A stretch of 64,000 bases of DNA from Leucocoprinus leucothites (lineage: Eukaryota > Basidiomycota > Agaricomycetes > Agaricales > Agaricaceae): contig JAACJO010000001.1 of assembly GCA_013368445.1 (NCBI GenBank), positions 372,001-436,000 on the forward strand. Direction: 5' to 3'. Numbering within the stretch: position 1 is the stretch's first letter; every line of letters starts with the position of its first letter. The position numbers were made by a program, and so were the translations under genes. The notes beneath the pieces were generated by a model that saw nothing but the letters and a program-made list of their open reading frames with translations, was not told the DNA's origin and searched no databases. This document shows, piece by piece, positions 23,902-33,800 of this stretch.

Positions 23902-24295
23902 CTGTAGGATCTTTAATTCGAAAAGCAAGTCACGTCACGAAAAGCCGTTGGCGTTCGGTCATCTCGGAGTCACGCCCAAAATTCGTCCTGCTTTTCGCGG
24001 TGGGACCAAAATGTCACGGAATTTTATTTGAATAAAAACGCATTTCTGCCTTTCCCTCTCACATTGCTTCCTGATTCTAACACCCTCTCTGTTTTTGTTT
24101 ACCTTTTACACGCCTGTCATAGCCGACTCTGCCTGTTCCTTGGCACAATCCCTAGGTAATCAAATCTCAATCCTATTCACAATTTCTATCAACGCTTTTG
24201 GTTGGTCACGGTCCCCAGGCCTGTTGCCTCTCGTGACCAAACCTGCTTTTCGGTCACAGCCGCAACCTCTGCTTTTCGAATCAAGGATCCTACAG
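23902..24295. mobile_element. MITE-like element with 28-bp inverted ends and TA duplication
   Basis: 394 bp bounded by inverted repeats. Counting the flanking TA, 23900-23927 and the complement of 24270-24297 match at 26 of 28 bases (TACTGTAGGATC, then ATTCGAAAAGCA). TA flanks both ends, as for Tc1/mariner-class insertion. No coding capacity. GAAAAGC and GGTCACG-type motifs recur inside in both orientations, making the subterminal part partly palindromic. Confidence 0.75.
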
Positions 24296-24297
24296 TA

Positions 24298-24637
24298 ACG
24301 TGTCAGAATCCGAGTTGGTTGGAAATTACTGTATGTACGGCATGCTGATTTGTATTTGCAATCAAGTGCGTGACGTTAATCAGTTTCGCCGAGGAGTCGA
24401 ACGTAGAGTGTGCGACTAGCACTGCGTATGCTTCATGAGATCAAGAGGTAGAAATACAAGAGAAACATCTTAAACACCAGCAACTACCGGCAATCGGTCG
24501 CACGACGACGATATCCAACAGGATGTTTGATGAGAATGCTGTTTGATCTGATGATTCCAGGGGCGCCCAAATTAGAACGACCCTACTTATTACACTTCTC
24601 CGCGGTTCTTCCTTCTCCTCCTTTACCAAAACCAACC
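24298..24637. other. 5' flank of the histone-tail-like gene
   Basis: Presumed promoter and leader; no TATA box or other clear element recognised. Confidence 0.4.
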
Positions 24638-25264
24638 ATGCCCAAAGAGCAACGTACCAAACAAACGGCTCGAAAGTCCACCGGTGGTGTTGCTCCCAGG
24701 AAGCGTTTACCCGCAGCTAAAAAGGCCACAGAAGATGCCCCCCCACCCCCATACGCTCCTAATGATCCCAGCTCATTCTTCAGGCCGCCACCCGATGGAT
24801 ACAACACCTTCGCAATGACACCGCAACCTGCTGCTTTTATGCCGCCAACGGCAAACAGCTTTTTTGCATATCCGCAACCAAATGCTTTTGGTCAATTCTC
24901 TTCCATCAACCCTCATGCATTCTCTCAGCCTCCAGCACCCGCTCCCGAGCCACAGCCTCCCAAGCCCACTAAAGCCAAGGCTGCGCCAAAGAAACCCAAG
25001 GCATCGAGTGATGCTAGTGCTGCCTCGAGCTCGAAGAAGACTGCAGGAACTTCAAGCAAAAAGACTTCAGCCGCGGCGAGTAAGCCCGCTGCCAAGAAAA
25101 CGGCCACAGCGCCCAAGAAGAAGGCTGCAACTGCGGAAGCACCTCCACAGTTCTCTCTCACTTTCAATGCCCCGCCTGAAGCGAGTGGCACGAAAGGAAA
25201 GGGCAAAGCGAACAAGGCTCCCGCTGGAGGGACTTTTACCGTCACTTGGAGCGGAAGCTCGTGA
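24638..25264 (+). CDS. histone H3-tail-like fusion protein, 208 residues
   Basis: Intronless. Residues 6-24 match histone H3 residues 2-20 at 17 of 19 positions: RTKQTARKSTGG is identical, then V for K14, APRK, R for Q19, and L. H3 K4, R8, K9, S10, T11, R17 and K18 equivalents are kept. A MPKEQ leader replaces the free alanine end. No histone fold follows. Residues about 33-105 are Pro/Phe/Ala-rich and disordered; 106-170 is rich in Lys, Ala, Ser and Thr, like an H1 tail; the end is GGTFTVTWSGSS. A nuclear role, for example as decoy or ligand for H3-tail readers or writers, is inference. No homologue with known function recognised. Confidence 0.8.
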   Translation: MPKEQRTKQTARKSTGGVAPRKRLPAAKKATEDAPPPPYAPNDPSSFFRPPPDGYNTFAMTPQPAAFMPPTANSFFAYPQPNAFGQFSSINPHAFSQPPAPAPEPQPPKPTKAKAAPKKPKASSDASAASSSKKTAGTSSKKTSAAASKPAAKKTATAPKKKAATAEAPPQFSLTFNAPPEASGTKGKGKANKAPAGGTFTVTWSGSS

Positions 25265-25687
25265 AGGCTTTGTTGGGAAGACACAGCTCGTTGAGGAAGT
25301 GAAAAGGTGCGCCGTGTGTCTCGATCATGCATGTCGATCCGTCCTCATGATGATACAGGCTACGCCTCAATCGCGAAGAACATAAAAACCGATAAAAATA
25401 GCCATAATATTTTTTTGAATTTTGTTCAGAATTTTGAAGAATGTTTGAATAGTGATCCCAAGATTTAGCAACAATGTAAACGTTGGAAATTCGCTTTATA
25501 AAACTACAGTCGCACATGACAACGAGCTCGCCTCGAGGCAGTCTCGAGGCTCAAGCGCTTAGGCCCAATTACCCCTAACTCTAAATAGGGATAGATCACG
25601 GCATGACCTAATTATAGCCTAGCCAAAGCGCCAGCTTTGAATGAAACTGACCTCACTTGTGACCACCAGAGCAGTCAGAGACACACA
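25265..25687. other. intergenic between H3-tail-like gene and its decayed neighbour
   Basis: No gene. CTCGAGGC occurs twice near 25530-25555; no TATA box seen before 25688. Confidence 0.4.
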
Positions 25688-26261
25688 GTGCCTCGCCCAC
25701 CTCGCACCAAGCAGATTGCTTCAGGTAATGGTACCTCGCGCCAACAACGGAGGTCGCCTCAAGGCACTTTGTCAGCCGCTTCAAATGCTTCAGACCATCC
25801 CGACCTTCGGGTGTGGCCAGAGCAGAGTCCAACCAAAATATGGGTGGACCTACTACCCATGCCTCGAATTCCCATTCTCGACAACGCGCTACTGCCACTT
25901 CTTCAGCGCCGTCTGTGACTATGTCGCAGGATAGACAAAGCTCTAACAGGAATTATTCCGGTGGAGGAGGTTCACGACAACACCATGACTCAGGCCGTTC
26001 GAGCAACAGAAACTCGGGCTCGCACTACGATGGTGGTTCGCGCGGTCGTAATGGGAATACGACCAGGGGGACCTCTGGAAGGAGGGGCGGTGCTGGAGTT
26101 GGACGTGCACACCAACGAGCGAGGGATGCATCGATGATGTTTTGGACTCCTATGATGGGTATGATAAGTTCATGGTTAGCTTTGGGTTGAAGCCCTGGGA
26201 GGATGACGACCTAGATATGGGAGAGAGGATTATTGAGGAGTTTTCGAACTATCGTGGTTAA
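25688..26261 (+). pseudogene. decayed small protein with RTKQ start and FMxSFGLK end
   Basis: The expected start position holds GTG (25688-25690) followed by P-x-x-x-RTKQ-x-A, the same spacing as in the intact H3-tail-like gene. A Ser/Arg/Gly-rich middle lies in another frame (reachable by a 101-nt GT-AG intron, 25725-25825), and the C-terminus YDKFMVSFGLKPWEDDD to TAA in a third. I could not find a convincing intron for the last shift. Loss of ATG and this shift suggest a pseudogene, although an unrecognised upstream exon is possible. Related by its C-terminus to the genes at 26854 and 27661. Confidence 0.55.
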
Positions 26262-26767
26262 GAGGGTAGTGGGTGAGTTGAAATTTTTATTGCCGGTGTG
26301 TATTAGTCGCTGGCATGCGGCTGATTACAAGTAGAATCTTCAAGCTCCGATAAATGCGGAAGTATTTTGTTGAGAGCAAGCCCCGTAGCATCGACTGGCG
26401 TATCTGAAAATATGAATTTCATTTCTATTAGACTGCATCGGTTCGTAGACGAAGGAGATGATTAAATTTGCTCGATGATTACGAGTTCGCACTCAGCTGG
26501 CCAGGTGAATTTATACTCGAACCGCATTGAAATAGTACAGTAGGTTAAAATCTTTTTTGCACAAGTAACATCTCTTCAAGACGCCAAGCTTCAAGGCTAA
26601 TCATTAGCATCGTAGAGCTATCGACAAAGAGAGAGATGTCATTTTTAGCCAATGCCTGTAGACCATTGAGTCTTAATCTAGCTCGACGATATCAATGATG
26701 TCAATTGACATCCGTGGGTCCATCCAAATGTTGTGCTCATTCCAAATCAGGAGAGCCTTCCGCAGGA
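26262..26767. other. intergenic
   Basis: No supported gene between the first and second FMxSFGLK-type genes. Confidence 0.5.
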
Positions 26768-26773
26768 TATAAA
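26768..26773 (+). promoter_or_regulatory. TATA box
   Basis: TATAAA 86 bp upstream of ATG 26854. Confidence 0.55.
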
Positions 26774-26853
26774 GGTGTGCCAGGGCGCGAATTCTCCTCC
26801 TCCAACTCTTTCACCTTCCCGCATCAACGCATACATCGACACATTTGACCCCT

Positions 26854-27105
26854 ATGCTTCGAAACTCAGTTTCTTCCTCCAACGCCAATGCCGACGGCTC
26901 CCAAGGCGGAGGCCAGAACAACGTACAGTGGGTCGCTCCTTCCGATAACCACTATTACAAGGCGTATGGCGGGAAGCACAACTTTATGATGAGTTTTGGG
27001 TTGAAGACGTATGAGCCTGAGGCGCATGCTGAGGCGAGGCGTATTTGTGATATGTTTAGGGAGGATGATCGCCTTGAGTGGGAGGCGAAGAACGAAGGGA
27101 AATGA
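26854..27105 (+). CDS. small FMxSFGLK-motif protein, 83 residues
   Basis: Intronless, starting at the first in-frame ATG after the TATA box. The N-terminal half is Ser/Asn/Gly-rich and probably disordered. The C-terminal half has YGGKHNFMMSFGLKTYEPEA and then an acidic, probably helical tail (EARRICDMFRED). The aromatic-FM-x-S-[FY]-GLK block plus helix is shared with the copies at 25688 and 27661. Small proteins with this block are common in mushroom genomes but have no known function. No signal peptide or membrane segment. Confidence 0.65.
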   Translation: MLRNSVSSSNANADGSQGGGQNNVQWVAPSDNHYYKAYGGKHNFMMSFGLKTYEPEAHAEARRICDMFREDDRLEWEAKNEGK

Positions 27106-27551
27106 TTTGTACGTTGTCGACTGAAAGTTTTCAAGTACGTTTAGTCGTCTCAGTGTGTTATGATCGATAATTAATAATTGATTGTTTACTTGGTCTAGGG
27201 GCATCAGGACGCTCAGGACCTGTTTTCGTGTTTTGTTTTGCAGTTTATCGTGTTTTGGATATTATGAACAGTATTCGGCTTTTTCTGGTTTTGTAAATGG
27301 AAAAAACGATAGTCTAGTGTATTGGTTAATGGAATTTGCGTAAAGTTCAATATTTCACGTCCTTTTTCCATGATGGTTTTACCCTGATAGTGGGTGACCG
27401 TGGGTCCAGGTAGGCGCAATGTTATTTCTATGGAATCATCAACGATGACACTGATGAACCGGTGACACCTGATGACATACGTTGACGATGACGTGGTAGT
27501 ATGACAATGTCCTCTGTCAGTTTACAGAGTATGTGAAACACTTCGCTAGGG

Positions 27552-27558
27552 TATAAAA
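27552..27558 (+). promoter_or_regulatory. TATA box
   Basis: TATAAAA 109 bp upstream of ATG 27661. Confidence 0.6.
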
Positions 27559-27660
27559 GGGTGAACCGGCGCCAGAAGCTCTTCAGGTCAAGAACCGACA
27601 CCATCACCCTTCTTCAGATCCTGAACTCTTCGCCTTCTACAAATCTTTGTTCTCCGTGAT

Positions 27661-27903
27661 ATGCCCGGGCAAAGCAACGATACCAATACCGACAATGGCG
27701 CTTCCCAAGGTGCCTCTGACTCAAATGGAACATCGACGTACTCTTGCCACCAGGCGTCTGGTGGTACATATAACTTTATGAATTCTTACGGGTTGAAGAC
27801 TGGGGATATGGACGCATATGATGAGTCGAGGGCGATTACTGATGCGTTCAAGGCGTACGATGAGGCTGGGTCTGAGGCTGAGGCTGGGAGTAAGAGTGAA
27901 TAG
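27661..27903 (+). CDS. small FMxSYGLK-motif protein, 80 residues
   Basis: Intronless, starts MPGQSNDTNTDNG. A Ser/Asn/Asp-rich N-terminus is followed by GGTYNFMNSYGLKTGDMDAY and an acidic helix (ESRAITDAFKAYDEAG). Third member of the local tandem family, preceded by its own TATA box. Function unknown. Confidence 0.65.
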   Translation: MPGQSNDTNTDNGASQGASDSNGTSTYSCHQASGGTYNFMNSYGLKTGDMDAYDESRAITDAFKAYDEAGSEAEAGSKSE

Positions 27904-28135
27904 ATGTGAGTGCGTCGTAGTTCAAGGTGGGAGATTCTTGTTATTATTGTTCTCGAGTGTATTCTGATATATAGTTGTCATAGTTGGCATGATTTCTTCG
28001 TCTAGTCAAAGTTCTGGTCCTGTGTTCTGTGCATCGTCTATTGTACATCATGATAATGAGGAGCGGCTGTGTAACATAATGCCATTCAAACACTGATATC
28101 AAAGCCTGTCGAATAACGAAGGTCGGAGAAGGATT

Positions 28136-30514
28136 TCAACAAATGAAAGGACGCATGTTTTCCATCTGACGATCAATATCCGCGCTAAACCAATACCCAT
28201 ATCCCTCGAATCCAGTAGCAGGAGGGAATCTGACACCAATTACTATATCCGCTTTCTGACTCGACGTTCTTGAATCTGCAATTATTATCACCATGATATC
28301 AGTCAAATGCGCACGAAAAGTAAGAGAAAGGAAAAAGACGAACCATGATCAGGATGAAGATAAAACAAGTTCATATCTGACGCCATAATCCACTTTCGTT
28401 GACGCAGGTATTCATCTGGAACGTATTGATTGGCTAGTGCTCGTAAAGCTTGGACGGGCTTGGCTTCGCCGTCGGGAGGGTTTAAGAATTGTCCTATTGT
28501 ACAGAGTATGCGTCGGCGGTAGAGATCTTCGACTTCGTAGTATTTCTGGAGGGCATATTCCATTAGCGTCCGTTTGTGGTAGGTAGGGTCGTATAATAGG
28601 ATGGGAATTAGGAGCGGGGTTGAAACTTACAGCTACGAGTTGAGCGGTTTCAGAGTCGGAGGCACGAGTAGGAGAGTCGATCAGGAGACGGAGTTCGCCC
28701 ATGGCTTTGTAGACCTTGGGTTCCCATTCAGGATCCACGTCGAGCTCGAGGCAGTAGGCATCGGTCTGAGATCACGACAATGAGTTGATATCAATCATTC
28801 TGAAAAATGGAGGGTGCATACCCTAGTGTGACCTTCGGGAGGTACATATCTGCCCTCGAGATCCATCAAACACCAATATCGTGTCTCAGATCTCTTTATG
28901 TGCAGTCGGACGTACAACAGCGGGTGGAACAATTGACCCGCGCGTGAAGGATCCGTGAATACTTGTTTCCTCGACTCGACAAGTTCTTTAATGAGTTTGA
29001 TATCCACCGGGTTGGTACCAACTGTATACGCAATAGCAAGGCGTTGTAAATTGGGTAACACTGTCTCTTTCTCGGGGTCGAAACGTAGTGCAGTGAGAGC
29101 AGCGCGGAACCACTTTCCATGACCGATATCCAATGTCTCAAGCTTAGGTGTAAGTGAGAAGAGGGTTGGTAGTTTGTCAATGTGGAGGTCACAGTTTTGT
29201 TCTATCGCAAGTGATTTGAGGCTACATTTTGAGTTTTCGATGAGGGAGATGACAGTGGGGATGATAGAGACTTTGTGTCGGAGTTCCATGGTCATAAATA
29301 TTATAACGAGGAGCTCAAGAGAGGGGACGACGAGCTGAGTAACTTGCTCAAAGCTATCTTCAATGCCATGTGTGGCATAGATGTACAGTTCACGTAGGTT
29401 CTGATGAGCAATTTGGCGAGGAGTGAGAGGTAGGAACTCGTTGTAGATGGCAGTGAGAGATTCGAGATTGGGCTGACGATCGAGTTCGTCAGGGAATGGA
29501 TTATCCGGTGTGTTATACGACGAGAAAGTCTTGATCTGGTTCCAAGGTAACATGATGTCGTAATGATCTTGTCGGTCAGCCATGTTATTGAGGAGGACTC
29601 GATTCAACACTGGGGCGTTTTTGAAAAAGTCAAAATTACGCAAACCACGTTCACCGGGGAGCACGACGCTATCACGTGTAGCCTTATTTCTAAAGTAAAT
29701 TTTTAGGGACCATAAGGCAGGCAGGTTATCGCGTGCAGGTCCAAATTGGCGATAGATTTCGGGAACACTGAGACCTCGTAGAAGGACTGTGGACCATTGT
29801 GTGGAGCGTTCGAGGAGTGGCTCGAGGATACGGAAAGGGCGACCGGGGATCGGTTCGTTGTACCGACTGAATTCGAATGAAATGCGTAATGATGCATTAG
29901 CAGACCGTGCTAGGAGAGTCTGATGCATTTCAGGCAGATCACCGTCGGCGGTTTTTTCGTCGATTTCAAGTGAGAACATGTTCCAGATGTTTGGAGTGTT
30001 TAAAGCGACTTGACGCCATGAGCGACAGATTTGGCCTAGGATCCATGGGATGCCTTGGTTAGAGTAGTCATTGTGCCTGTCTCGGGACACGTTGTTATAG
30101 ATGATGAAGATTTGGGTTAGGACATCGACTGTGAGGTCTCCCTGGATGTCGGAAAGGAGTGATGATACTGGTGCAATGACCAGTGGAGGTCGTGGTGGAG
30201 GGTCTGGACGGGGCCGTGGTTCACGTGGTGGGAGACGTTGTCTGATTCGGTGGTAGAGGAGCTGGCGCTCGATTTCAAGTAAGCGGTCTGGCTCTCCATG
30301 TGCATATGAATGTGTTGGTGCTGGTGCTGGTGCTGGTGTTGGTGCTGGCTGAGCTTGAACTTGAGGTTGGGGCTCAGGTTGACTTTCCTGTCGAGTTGTT
30401 CAGGTGGTATTCATCAAGGGCGGTTGGAAGAGATTGTACCTGTGAGTCCTGAGTCCGTCTCCTACGAGTGACTCGATTCCAGAGTCGACCAACCGAGTCG
30501 GATATTTGCTTCAT
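28136..30514 (-). CDS. F-box-type protein with long C-terminal domain
   Basis: Five exons: 30514-30440, 30387-28822, 28765-28631, 28545 to about 28345, and a last exon ending with TGA at 28138-28136. Residues 26-45 are a Pro/Ala/Gln tract encoded by a GGTGCT-type microsatellite. An F-box-like start (LTVDVLTQIFIIYNN, GQICRSWRQVALNTPNIWNM) is followed by leucine-rich irregular repeats typical of Agaricomycete F-box proteins, presumed SCF ubiquitin-ligase substrate adaptors. The C-terminal exons (DVDPEWEPKVYKAMGELRLL, YYEVEDLYRRRILCTIGQFL) are less familiar and could be a separate domain. Divergent from NUP192 with about 336 bp between the starts. Confidence 0.75.
30308..30350. repeat. GGTGCT microsatellite inside the F-box gene
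   Basis: Six-base repeat that encodes alternating Pro-Ala/Thr on the minus strand. Confidence 0.8.
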
Positions 30515-30850
30515 GGAGGTCGAATGGATGCCACTGATCGGGTCGTGGTGCTGTGCAGAGGGCTTTTATACGCACTTGTGCCATCGATGATTCGTCATCA
30601 CGGCCGCTTCCTGGCACATCGCTGTTTATCGAGTAGATATCGATTAAATGGGAGAAAATCACGGAAACTTATGGGCATTGGTGGAAGCAAGGGCAGTGAG
30701 GGAAGGAATAATTAAGCGCTAGGTGCTTCTCAATTAGCGCCATGAGTATTGTATCTGTTATTTGGTTGGAAGCTCAGTGCCAAACAAAGAGCTTGGTGGG
30801 TAAGTGATTGAAGTTGAGAACTTTGAGCAACTGTTCCAAACCTCACTGTA

Positions 30851-33800
30851 ATGTCTGGCGAATCCTCTAAGCGGTCGTCTCTCATAGATGTGTATGTATT
30901 TGTTTCATGAACCCGAGGACAAAACGCTAATTTATTTTCCTTCAGGACGTACCAGCAACTTCACGGGATTCTCTTAAGCCAGGTTGACAGTGTTTCGCTG
31001 GACCAGATCAAGGAATACCTCACATCGAGGAAAGACCAGCTTAGCAACATTCAAAATCCATTTGGAACGCCGTCAGACGCGTCAAAGAAGAAAATCGAGA
31101 GTGGCTCTGTAACTTTGTCCGATGGCGTCACACTACGAACAGACATCACAGACAAGGAATACATCTACGCTCTCAGCGACAATTTCAACATCGACCAGGT
31201 CCAGGCTTTCATCCTCCTTCGCTCTTTCCTATCCAATGAAGGAATCCCTTCTATCACTTCCGACACCTCGATAACTCAGGAATTACTCGAGGCTATTACG
31301 CCTTTCTACCGTGCGGAAAGACTAGCCGCATTACGCGTCTTGATTCCGTTGTTCCGCGAGAAGGAGAATGTTGACCATCTGCTGTCTGATATTGCATCCG
31401 AAATACTTCCACAAATTGTTCAAGATGGACAGAAGTTTGCGGAAACGCTGCTCACTGAATATACTCGACGGACGGAGGAAAGGGTACCAGAGAAACTCAG
31501 AGACGACCCGAAATCGGCAACATCGTGGGCGAAACAGAATGTGAAGGAGCAGTTGTTGATGTTGGAAGTACTGTTCTGGACGATGTGGGGTTATGTACCC
31601 TGTAGCGGTCCATTGGTGGTCAAGATCTTCGAAACAGCATATTCAACAGGTCTTGGGTCGTCCCAGGCTAATGGAACGCTACTGTTGGATGAAGAAAGCG
31701 TACAACTGCAGCAAGATCTTGCAGCGCTTTGGATCCTTGTGACAATTGAGGTGTTGGAGTTGGAGAATGTGGCAGGGCAGGAGGTCGCTCAACCTCTCGA
31801 CGCTTCGGGGACAACGTATCTCGCTTCCAACGACTTTCTCGAGAAGATTCATCAGCTAGTTATCTCCCACGAAGACGGCCAGTACGCGTGCACGTATTTG
31901 GCTTGGGCCTTTGTCCTGTCTCGGCTGGTCAACAGCCCAACCCATGCCCCTTTCCTCGAATCTCTGTCGACGTCTGGCAGCCGGCAGTCTTCGAGAAATA
32001 AGGACCCGATACACATACAAATGCTTCAGGCCTGCTTAAGCCCCGATGCTGGCTTTTTCCAACTCATTCTCTCCCTCCTAACGAAATCACCTTTGTTCGT
32101 TACTGCTGTAGCATGGAAGACCGGTTCCTGGCTCACTGACCCTAACGCAATCGCTTTCAGATCCTTGATGAAAGGCACGTACTTTTGCGTTAACGATATA
32201 TAAGGTACTAACGTGGTTGGCCTAGGTCTGATCATCGCTTTGGTCGAGCTAATACCCGTCGAACATATCCCCGATTTTAATCTCTTCGTCGAAGTCTGGG
32301 TAACCCTCTTCGGTCGCAGCGAAAGCCAGTCCATCATCGCCATCTGCACTCAGTTCTGGCAAGCCGACTGGACACATGGTATCGCCCGTCGTGCCATCTT
32401 TGACGTCGCCCGCTCACGCTTCCCTATCCAATTCCGCACCCTTCTCCGACTCTTACGATCCATGACTGGAACTGGTTTCCTCGACACAGATTCATTATCC
32501 ACATCTGACCACCTCACTGAGGCACCTGATGATCTCAGAGAGCAACGAGACATCTGCAGTCGACATGTCTTTTATTACTTTGACCAGCTTTCATCATACT
32601 CTCAGGTCGTTCCACTCTCGGCGTGTAGTGGATCTCATGCTCTTTACGAGAAACACCAGGAACGCTATGGTACCTCCAACTCTCAGGGATTGACCTTCAC
32701 CAACTTGAGGCCAGTAAAACTTCCTGGTGGTTCAACCTTACCAGCTAGAAGCATAGGTCGTGTCATCAGCGGAGACAACAGCGAGCACCTAGTCATCTGT
32801 TGGCAACACCAACACTCTGGCTGGAAGCTCATCCTTGAGCTTCTAACAGACTATGTTAACAGGAAACGCCTCCAAAATGCTGGACCCTACCAAGACATCT
32901 CCTTTGCCCCCCGCGGAAACGTTCAAGCCCTCTCCCTACCCTTATCCGACATCGGCGTCGACTTTGAAACAGATGACGGAGAGTCACTCATCACAGAAGC
33001 GCTCGACCTCGTCCGAAGTCTAATCCACGATAACCCCGCACAAGCAGAACAACTGATGCAAGCCATGGAAGCCGGTGACCCCGTCGTAGCATACACAATG
33101 ACCGAAGCTCAACCCCCCGATCTCGTACAACTCACCACGATGATCTTGGAGGAAGCTCTGGCTCGGACAAATCCAAGAAATCGGACGAGTGCACGTGAGC
33201 AGTTGATCACTTCTGCTATGAGTGTTCTTGCTGGGCTTTTGGCTCTGCCTGGGTACTCGAATAGGGTGTGGTTGTATATCCGTTCGACGACGGCGTTGTT
33301 TGGGTCGGATAAAGCTGCTGGTTTTGCTTCGGTTGCTCTTGCGTCGGAGAGGACGACAGGTCATTATACGATGACGCTTTCGTTGCTTTATCTCGTGCAG
33401 CAGTTGTTCCATGAAGCCTCGGTATCGGTACTTCCCGATAATCAGCGACTTCAACAGTTGAAGGAGGAGGTGCTGTTACGGGCTGCGCGGTTCGTGCATA
33501 CTGAGATTTGGGTGGAGCATCTCAGTTGGAAGTATGTGCAATTGGGGGATAGATTCGAGATTGGCAAGAGGGTGTCGGCGTTGTATTCTGAAATTCTTGA
33601 ACACGCGCCTCCGACATTACGAGATGGACCATTTACGAGCCTCAGTCAGACAGTTGCGGATGCGTTATTGTTCAGAGCAACAACGTCGAGCATTAATCCC
33701 CTGGTGTCGGCTATCACATCAGGGAGTCATATCCTTCGCATGTTATACGCCTCTCGTCGGCTCAGCGATGCACGACGTCTCATCTTCCTCCTCGAATCTC

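Noticed and set aside
23781..24035. 84-codon plus-strand open frame
   Set aside because: It runs into the MITE and its codons reflect the inverted-repeat sequence; no protein family support.
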